This document shows, in pieces, positions 6,326 to 11,551 of a DNA stretch of 11,551 bases; position 1 is the stretch's first letter; each line of letters begins with the position of its first letter. The notes below the pieces were generated by a model, which saw only the letters and a program-made list of their open reading frames with translations, was not told the DNA's origin and did not search any database. This DNA comes from Candidatus Aminicenantes bacterium UBA4085. Its GTDB lineage: Bacteria > Acidobacteriota > Aminicenantia > Aminicenantales > UBA4085. The stretch lies in contig DFYJ01000069.1 of NCBI GenBank assembly GCA_002383325.1, positions 1 to 11,551 of the forward strand, read 5' to 3'. The position numbers and the translations under genes are program-made.

Positions 6326-7812
6326 TCCCGACTCCTGCGGCGGATTCGCTGTTCGACCAGGCAGGCCGAAACAAGGGCGCCGAAGATCCCGGGCGCAATG
6401 ATGCTCTGCCCGGCCAGGTGAAGTCCCTTGAGAGGCCCCATGGGCGTCATGCCCAGGCGGTCGGAAGCGCATTTCAGCCCGTAAATGGACCCGTTCCAGG
6501 TCGAAGTCATGCGATCCAGGTCGCATGGCTCCGTGACCCCCAGGATGCGGTAAGCGCCCCGCAGCTCGGGATGAGCCGCCTCTAAGCGGGCCCGGAATCG
6601 GTCCCGGCAGCGATCGTCCGTTCCGCCGGCGAAAGAATCGGCCGCGTCGCCATCCGGACGGGGCTTCTCCCGGCAATCAGGGCCCGAGCTGCCGGGGCAG
6701 GTCCCGGTCTTGTCGTTGTCCCAAGCCGTGATCAGGCAGGACATCCTGACTTCGGCCGCGTCCGGGTCGGCCGCCCGGGTCATGTCGGGGAGCAGGGTGA
6801 TGAGATGCCGGGGGCCCATGATCCCCGTCAGATCGAAGTGATGCCAGTTGGAGGAGTACTCGCGGGCCGCGCCGGCCTTGACCGCCAGGTGGAACATATG
6901 GATGGCCTTGGTGTCGCGATAGCCGGCCACCCGGCGGGCGAAGAGCCCGGAGGACAGTCCGTCGGGCAGGAGGGCCATGAGCCGCTTGGGGTGAATCGTG
7001 CTGACGCACGATTCCGCCTCCAGGCGCTCCTCGCCTCCCTCCCCCGTCCGGACCCGAACAGCCGCAAAGCGGCGGTGATCCCCGGCTTCGATCGCGACCG
7101 CCCGACAGCCCGTGCGGATATGGACGCCAGCCTCCAGGGCCCGCGCCTCGAGCGCATCGGCCAGGGCCCCCCCGCCGCCCACGAAGGTATGGGCGGCCAA
7201 GAAGTAGGAGCCAACGCCCAGCAGATGGGTCAGGAACGGGACCTCGCGGGCCGTCACTCCCAGGAGCATCTCGGAGTAGGCATTCAGGAACATGATCAGC
7301 TCGTGCGTCGCGCCGCCGGCTTCGAGATGATCGTTCAGCGTCCAGGTCAGCAGCTTGGGATCAGCCCGGAAGAAGAACTCCTCCAGATTCAGGAAATCGA
7401 ATTCCAGGAAGGCTTTCTGAAGCTCCTCGAAATAGGCCTTCAGGACCGTTTCGTTCCCGGGAAAGGCATCGTTCAGGACGGCTTGAACCCTGTCCGGGCC
7501 GATCGGCACGCGGAGCGGCCGGGGGGAGAGCCCCATGAAGCTGTCGAATCCGTCGGGGTTCAGGGGAATGGGCGCCAGACGGCCGCTCAGCCCGAGGTGA
7601 TCGAACATGCGGGACAAGGCGCCGCCCGGGGAGTATCCGCCGAGATAATGGAATCCGTTGTTGATCTCGAAGCCCCGGCAGTTGTAGTTGCGGAGGAGAG
7701 GGGCGGTTCGCTCGGCCTGCTCGACCACGGTCACGCCCCGCCCGCTAAGGGCCAGGAGGATGGCGGACGCCAAACCGCTGAAACCGGCCCCTATCACGAC
7801 CACGTCTTTCAT
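6322..7812 (-). CDS. FAD-dependent oxidoreductase, phytoene desaturase/RetSat-like (CrtI family)
   Basis: A 496-residue flavoprotein. The N-terminal Rossmann motif is VVVIGAGFSGLASAILL (GxGxxG, residues 4-20), with the acidic residue ending the second strand in VTVVEQ (Glu31). The C-terminal dinucleotide-binding block GLHLAGQSIIAPGIFGALVSA (463-483) matches the position and pattern seen in CrtI, CrtISO and retinol saturase proteins, which desaturate, isomerise or reduce conjugated polyenes. A polyene product of the neighbouring genes is therefore the likely substrate. A Cys/Gly/Asp-rich stretch at residues about 366-405 (DNDKTGTCPGSSGPDC and following) looks like an insertion in the middle of the fold. 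ATG 7812 begins the conserved motif; a GTG at 7848 would add 12 residues of poor composition. It ends in an ATGA overlap with the KS. The reaction direction cannot be read from the sequence. Confidence 0.85.
   Translation of the reverse strand: MKDVVVIGAGFSGLASAILLALSGRGVTVVEQAERTAPLLRNYNCRGFEINNGFHYLGGYSPGGALSRMFDHLGLSGRLAPIPLNPDGFDSFMGLSPRPLRVPIGPDRVQAVLNDAFPGNETVLKAYFEELQKAFLEFDFLNLEEFFFRADPKLLTWTLNDHLEAGGATHELIMFLNAYSEMLLGVTAREVPFLTHLLGVGSYFLAAHTFVGGGGALADALEARALEAGVHIRTGCRAVAIEAGDHRRFAAVRVRTGEGGEERLEAESCVSTIHPKRLMALLPDGLSSGLFARRVAGYRDTKAIHMFHLAVKAGAAREYSSNWHHFDLTGIMGPRHLITLLPDMTRAADPDAAEVRMSCLITAWDNDKTGTCPGSSGPDCREKPRPDGDAADSFAGGTDDRCRDRFRARLEAAHPELRGAYRILGVTEPCDLDRMTSTWNGSIYGLKCASDRLGMTPMGPLKGLHLAGQSIIAPGIFGALVSACLVEQRIRRRSRE
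6332..6336 (-). promoter_or_regulatory. Ribosome binding site deciding the KS start
   Basis: AGGAG 6 nt before ATG 6325. It confirms this start over the 117-codon upstream extension of the frame. Confidence 0.65.
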
Positions 7813-7875
7813 GTCTCGGCTTTCAATCCCGGCCCGGGGCCGCCGCACGGAGGCGAGCCGCGGCCTCGCTGCGCA

Positions 7876-8622
7876 TCAAGAGTAGATCCCGCCGTTGATG
7901 GAGAAGACCTGGCCGGTGATGTAGCCGGCCTCCTCGGAGCAGAGGAAGCTGACCAGGGCGGCCACTTCCTCGGGCCGGCCCAAGCGCCCGAGCGGGATGC
8001 GCGGCAGGATCCGGTCCATGGGCAGGCCGGCGACCATCTCGGTCTCGATGAATCCGGGGGCCACGGCGTTGACCAGGACGCGGCGCCGGGCGACCTCCTG
8101 GGCCAGGGCTTTGGTTGCCCCGATGAGGCCCGCCTTGGCCGCCGAGTAATTGACTTGTCCGGGCACGCCGCTCAGCCCCGATATCGAGGAGATGGTCACG
8201 ATCCGCCCTTGGCGGCGGTGGATCATGGCTTGGACGACGGGCCGGGTGACGTTGAAGAATCCGCGCAGGGACGTATCGATGACCTCGGTCCACTCCTTTT
8301 CTGACATCAGCCCGAAAGCCGTGTCGCGGGACACCCCGGCATTGTTGATCAGGATGTCCGGGCCGCGCTCGGCCAGGAGGGGGCCCAGGACCGCCGAGAC
8401 CTGGACGGCGTCAGCGACATCGAACTCCAAGAGCCTGCAGGTGCGGCCGCCGGCCCGGATCGTCTCGGCCACGGCTTCGGCGGCGTCTTTCCGCCGGCGG
8501 TAGTTGAGCCAGATGTCGCAGCCGTCCGCGGCCAGGCGGACGGCTATGGCGGCCCCGATCCCCCGACTGCCTCCGGTCACAAGGGCCGTACGGGGTCCTC
8601 GCGAATCTCGCGTTTGCGCCAT
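7876..8622 (-). CDS. 3-oxoacyl-ACP reductase (FabG/ApeQ-like SDR)
   Basis: A 248-residue classical short-chain dehydrogenase that would reduce 3-oxoacyl-ACP to 3-hydroxyacyl-ACP with NAD(P)H. The sequence shows the cofactor motif ALVTGGSRGIGAAIA (TGxxxGIG), an Arg-rich region after the second strand (NYRRRKD) suggesting NADPH, ILINNAGVSRD, the catalytic Ser in TISSISGLSG, and Tyr/Lys in VNYSAAKAGL, then NAVAPGFIETEM. The end, SFLCSEEAGYITGQVFSINGG, is typical of FabG. It is the first gene of the leftward operon, immediately behind a strong promoter, with a predicted leader of only about 10 nt and no Shine-Dalgarno. The next gene (FAD enzyme) starts 63 nt after its stop. Length and motifs are normal. 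Confidence 0.95.
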   Translation of the reverse strand: MAQTRDSRGPRTALVTGGSRGIGAAIAVRLAADGCDIWLNYRRRKDAAEAVAETIRAGGRTCRLLEFDVADAVQVSAVLGPLLAERGPDILINNAGVSRDTAFGLMSEKEWTEVIDTSLRGFFNVTRPVVQAMIHRRQGRIVTISSISGLSGVPGQVNYSAAKAGLIGATKALAQEVARRRVLVNAVAPGFIETEMVAGLPMDRILPRIPLGRLGRPEEVAALVSFLCSEEAGYITGQVFSINGGIYS

Positions 8623-8638
8623 GGGTTTTTAGGCGCTC

Positions 8639-8667
8639 ATGATACTTGCCCGTCTGGGGGAAGTCAA
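8639..8667 (-). promoter_or_regulatory. Sigma70-type promoter for the leftward biosynthetic operon
   Basis: On the minus strand TTGACT (8667-8662), a 17-nt spacer and TATCAT (8644-8639) form a near-consensus sigma70 promoter in an otherwise GC-rich region. Transcription would begin near 8632, about 10 nt before the ketoreductase ATG at 8622. The leader CTAAAAACCC has no Shine-Dalgarno, so the message may be read almost leaderless. Confidence 0.75.
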
Positions 8668-8674
8668 TAGGACG

Positions 8675-8695
8675 GGAAGGCCTTTCCAGGGGAAA
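8675..8695. promoter_or_regulatory. Overlapping short inverted repeats between the divergent promoters (possible operator)
   Basis: AAGGCCTT (8677-8684) is a perfect 8-bp palindrome, and TTTCC-AGG-GGAAA (8683-8695) is a second inverted repeat overlapping it. They lie between the two -35 boxes, where a shared regulator could bind. The arms are short enough to arise by chance; no regulator gene is in the window. Confidence 0.3.
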
Positions 8696-8726
8696 AATGG
8701 CCGTCGGCAGGCCTCCGCGAGATCGT

Positions 8727-8756
8727 TTGACTTGGTTCGGAAGCGGATGCTATAGT
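8727..8756 (+). promoter_or_regulatory. Sigma70-type promoter with extended -10 for the exporter gene
   Basis: TTGACT (8727-8732), an 18-nt spacer and TATAGT (8751-8756), preceded by TG one base upstream of the -10 (extended -10). The predicted start is near 8763, only about 11 nt before ATG 8774, and the leader GGCCGCAAACC has no Shine-Dalgarno. Confidence 0.72.
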
Positions 8757-8773
8757 CGCCCCGGCCGCAAACC

Positions 8774-11551
8774 ATGAATCATCCCAACCTTCCCCGGACG
8801 TGGCGGATCGGCTGGGCGGCCGGCCTGGCGGCCGTCCTGGCCCTGGCCGCGCTTCTGACCGTCCTCCCCAAGAAGCTGAATGTCCAGGGCGACATCGTCG
8901 CGGGGCTTCCAGGAGGCGATTCGGTCATTGCCGACACCCGTTACGCCCTCCGCCAGCACGGGCTTCTGGACACCATCATCCTGAATCTCTATCTGGCCGG
9001 GGGGGAGGCCGACCCCGGGCCTCTTGTCGCCGCGGCCGAAGTTCTGGCCGCCTCCCTGCGCGACAGCGGCCTCTTCGCCTCGGTCGGAGGGCAGGAGTAC
9101 GGGCAGGGTATCGCCGGCCTGCTGGCCGGATTGACGGAGCGCCTGCCCCTTCTCTTCAGCCGGACGGAGCTCGAAGGCAAGGTCGCCGAAAGCCTGCGGC
9201 CGGAGAAGATCCGGGAATCGCTGAGAGCGGACGCGGCCCTTCTGAAATCGCTCGATGGGATCGGCCAGGCCGGCCTGGCGGCCCGCGATCCGCTCGGTTG
9301 GAGGGGGCTCGTCCTGTCCCGGCTGGGCATCATCCTGCCGCACATGAACGCCAGGATCGTCGGGGGCCAAATCCTGAGCACGGACGGGAAGCACCTCCTA
9401 CTGCCGCTGCAGCCCCGCGATTCCGGCACCGACACCGTCAACGCGGCCAGGATTCAGGCCGCGATCCGGGCCGCCGAGGAAGCCTTGTCCCGACAGAGCC
9501 GGGAGGGCGGCGGCGAAGTCCGGGTCGCCTCGGCCGGAGCCTTCCGATCGACGCTGGACAACGAGCGGTACTCCCGCGCGGACGCCGGCCGGGCGACGCT
9601 GATCTCGCTTCTGGGGATCGGGCTGCTGCTTCTGCTGACCTTTCCTCGGCCCTGGCTGGGACTGCTCTGCTTGGTCCCCGCGATGGCCGGGGCCGGCCTT
9701 TCCCTGCTCGTCCTATCCCTCTCCGGCCGCCCGCTTTCCATCCTGGCCCTCGGCTTCGGGGGAGCCCTCCTCGGCATCGCCATAGACGGCGGTATAGCCT
9801 TTTTTGCCTTCCTGGACCGGGCCGATAAGCCGACGACGGGCTGGCAGGCCTCGGGCTCCGTCCTGCTGGTCAGCCTGGCCGCCACCCTGACGACGGTCGG
9901 CTCGTTTTTGGCGCTCCTGCTGACCGATTTCCCGATCCTGAGGCAGCTGGGCGTCTTCGCCGCCCTCGGCTGCATCTTCGCCTTCCTTTTCGTCCACCTG
10001 GTCTTCCCGCTGGTCTTCAGAAAAGTCCCTCCGGCCATCCGGAAGGTCAGGCGGGGGGCGCGCCTGACCCGGTTGACGACCCGCCTCGCGCTCGGCGGCG
10101 GCCGGATCGCCGCCATCGGGCTGCTTGCGCTCGGCGCCGTCCTGGCCGTCTTCGCCTGGCCGCGGTTTGAAGGCGATCTGCGATCCCTGAACTCGATCTC
10201 CCCGGAGACTCTGAGGGACGAGCAGATGGTGCAATCCGTCTGGGGCGACGTCCTGGGCAGCGTCTTCGTCCTGCTCGAGGCGGACACGCCGGAGGCCCTG
10301 CAGGCCCGCTCCGACAAGCTGGCCGGATTCCTCCGCGAGCAGGAAGCCGCCGGCCGCATCCGATCGAGCTTCACGCCTTCGATGATCCTGCCGGGGCCGG
10401 AGGCGGCCGCCGCCAACCTGGCGGCCTGGCGGGCCTTCTGGTCGCCGGAGCGGATCGCGGCGGTCCGGGCTGAAATGCAGAGCGCCCAAGCCGGACTCGG
10501 ATTCAAGGAAGGCGCCTTCGAGCCTTTCTTCCGGTCGCTCAAAAGCCCCGCCGCCGAGGCCTCGCCAGTGCCGCCGGATCGGTACGGCCTGTTTGGAATC
10601 GTCCGCTCCAGGGACGGCGCCAAATGGCTGACCCTCAATCCCGTGTCCGCGGGCCCCGGCTTCGACCGGGAGGAATTCGCCCGCCGGGTCAAGGAGCTTC
10701 CCGAAGCCAGGATCCTCGACTATCAGCTCTTCGCCGACCGGATGGGGAAGCTGCTGATCTCCGGCTTCGGCCGCATGCTCCTCTACTGCATCGGGGGCCT
10801 GGCTGTCGTCCTCTTTCTCTTCTTCCTCGAGGCGGCCATCCCCCTGGCCGTCCTGGGCCATACGATCTTCTCTCTGGTCTGCACCCTGGGCACGCTGAAG
10901 CTGCTCGGCCAGCCCATCAACATCCCCAGCCTGGCCTTGGCCGTCATCATCCCCGGAATCGGCAGCGATTACGCCCTCTTCTTCGCCCGCAGCTACCAGC
11001 GCTTCGAGGACGAGCGCCAAGTCCAGGTCGGGATTTTCCGCAACGCCGTGTTCCTGACCGCGGCATCCACGATGATCGGCTTCGCCGGCTTGGCGGCGGG
11101 ACGCCACATCCTCCTGCGCAGCATCGGGCTGACCGGCCTTCTGGCCACAGGCTACGCGGCCTTGGCCGCGTTTCTCCTCCTGCCGCCCGTCATGCGCCGG
11201 ATCGTCCGGCCGCGGCCTTGGCCGTCGACACCGGAAGCGGGCCTCTCCCCGGCCGGGGTCAGGGCCCGGGTGCGGCGGCGCTACCGGCACATGGAAGCCT
11301 TCCCCAGGCTGTTCGCCCGGATCAAGCTGCGGCGCGATCCGATGTTCCCGCGCCTGGCCGACTTCGTCCCGAGCCGCGGCCTGGTCCTGGACATCGGCTG
11401 CGGGTACGGCGTGCCCGGAGCCTGGCTGCTGACCCGTTCACCCGGCTTGAGGATCGCAGGGCTGGAGCCGGATCCCAAGCGGTCCGCCGCGGCCCGGCGC
11501 GCCTTCGGAGAGCGGGGCAGCGTCCTGACCGCGGCCGCGCCTGCGCTGCCC
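8774..11551 (+). CDS. MMPL/RND-family exporter fused to a SAM-dependent methyltransferase domain (partial, 3' end outside window)
   Basis: The frame is open from ATG 8774 to the window end (926 codons, no stop). An in-frame TAG at 8753 limits the start. TM1 is at residues about 12-31, then a large periplasmic loop, a TM cluster at about 274-412, TM7 at about 436-455, a second loop, and a final TM cluster at about 672-795: the 12-TM pseudo-duplicated RND plan. The proton-relay Asp is Asp338 in LLGIAIDGGIAFF (Tyr of GxxxDY replaced by Gly) and Asp732 in PGIGSDYALFFARSY. After a charged linker (about 796-860), VLDIGCGYG at 871-879 is a class I methyltransferase motif I, with Glu898 in AGLEPDP as the acidic residue after strand 2. 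The exporter half resembles ApeM-type proteins of aryl polyene clusters, thought to move the product or its lipid conjugate out of the inner membrane. The methyltransferase would face the cytoplasm, where SAM is available. Its substrate is unknown. Confidence 0.9.
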   Translation, partial: MNHPNLPRTWRIGWAAGLAAVLALAALLTVLPKKLNVQGDIVAGLPGGDSVIADTRYALRQHGLLDTIILNLYLAGGEADPGPLVAAAEVLAASLRDSGLFASVGGQEYGQGIAGLLAGLTERLPLLFSRTELEGKVAESLRPEKIRESLRADAALLKSLDGIGQAGLAARDPLGWRGLVLSRLGIILPHMNARIVGGQILSTDGKHLLLPLQPRDSGTDTVNAARIQAAIRAAEEALSRQSREGGGEVRVASAGAFRSTLDNERYSRADAGRATLISLLGIGLLLLLTFPRPWLGLLCLVPAMAGAGLSLLVLSLSGRPLSILALGFGGALLGIAIDGGIAFFAFLDRADKPTTGWQASGSVLLVSLAATLTTVGSFLALLLTDFPILRQLGVFAALGCIFAFLFVHLVFPLVFRKVPPAIRKVRRGARLTRLTTRLALGGGRIAAIGLLALGAVLAVFAWPRFEGDLRSLNSISPETLRDEQMVQSVWGDVLGSVFVLLEADTPEALQARSDKLAGFLREQEAAGRIRSSFTPSMILPGPEAAAANLAAWRAFWSPERIAAVRAEMQSAQAGLGFKEGAFEPFFRSLKSPAAEASPVPPDRYGLFGIVRSRDGAKWLTLNPVSAGPGFDREEFARRVKELPEARILDYQLFADRMGKLLISGFGRMLLYCIGGLAVVLFLFFLEAAIPLAVLGHTIFSLVCTLGTLKLLGQPINIPSLALAVIIPGIGSDYALFFARSYQRFEDERQVQVGIFRNAVFLTAASTMIGFAGLAAGRHILLRSIGLTGLLATGYAALAAFLLLPPVMRRIVRPRPWPSTPEAGLSPAGVRARVRRRYRHMEAFPRLFARIKLRRDPMFPRLADFVPSRGLVLDIGCGYGVPGAWLLTRSPGLRIAGLEPDPKRSAAARRAFGERGSVLTAAAPALP

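Noticed and set aside
6326..6676. N-terminal extension of the KS frame (117 codons)
   Set aside because: It overlaps the conserved C-terminus of the flavoenzyme and has no ketosynthase similarity; ATG 6325 has AGGAG and starts the fold.
7853..7869. GCGAG-N7-CTCGC hairpin just after the ketoreductase stop as a terminator
   Set aside because: The stem is five base pairs with no following T tract on the minus strand, and the flavoenzyme follows within 63 nt in the same direction.
6805..8304. A 499-codon plus-strand open frame opposite the flavoenzyme and ketoreductase
   Set aside because: The translation is Gly/Gln/Asp-rich without domain signatures, and both minus-strand genes there are unmistakable.
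9454..11290. Long minus-strand frames (412 and 525 codons) opposite the exporter
   Set aside because: Low-complexity Arg/Ser and Gln/Glu/Asp-rich translations; the plus strand encodes a coherent MMPL protein with correctly spaced membrane segments.

Overview
The window is GC-rich and densely coding. It comes from a diderm (Gram-negative-type) bacterium, because an RND/MMPL exporter sits beside a lipid-type acyltransferase and a polyene-type fatty acid synthase. An uncultivated high-GC lineage such as Acidobacteriota/Aminicenantota would fit the style, but that is a guess; no taxonomic marker is present.

Almost everything belongs to one biosynthetic locus resembling the aryl polyene (APE), flexirubin and dialkylresorcinol families. 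A leftward operon occupies 8622 down to 1. In transcription order it encodes a ketoreductase (8622-7876), a CrtI/RetSat-like FAD oxidoreductase (7812-6322), a ketosynthase (6325-5078), an acyl carrier protein (5081-4800), a PlsC-type acyltransferase (4803-4012), a three-part protein made of a pseudo-radical-SAM/SPASM region and two hotdog dehydratase domains (3981-2113), a hotdog thioesterase (2116-1625), a second ketosynthase (1632-496), and a ketosynthase-like chain length factor without the active-site cysteine (499-1, cut by the left edge). Five junctions are ATGA overlaps and one is an 8-nt overlap, so the module is translationally coupled.

Divergently, from 8774 to the right edge, one open frame encodes a complete MMPL/RND exporter that runs without a stop into a SAM-dependent methyltransferase domain (cut by the right edge). 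The 151-bp intergenic region holds two good sigma70-type promoters facing outward. Both predict very short 5' leaders without a Shine-Dalgarno.

Inferred pathway: the ACP carries the chain; the KS/CLF pair and the extra KS extend it; the KR and the fused dehydratases leave a double bond each round, giving a conjugated polyene; the FAD enzyme may adjust its saturation or geometry; the thioesterase and acyltransferase release it or attach it to a lipid; the MMPL protein exports it and its methyltransferase domain may methylate the head group or a partner.

The most unusual parts are (1) the fusion of a radical-SAM-like fold that has lost its CX3CX2C cluster motif but keeps a SPASM-like cysteine set with tandem dehydratases whose catalytic residues look complementary (Glu in one, His in the other), and (2) the exporter-methyltransferase fusion. 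No RNA genes, CRISPR arrays, insertion sequences or terminators were seen.
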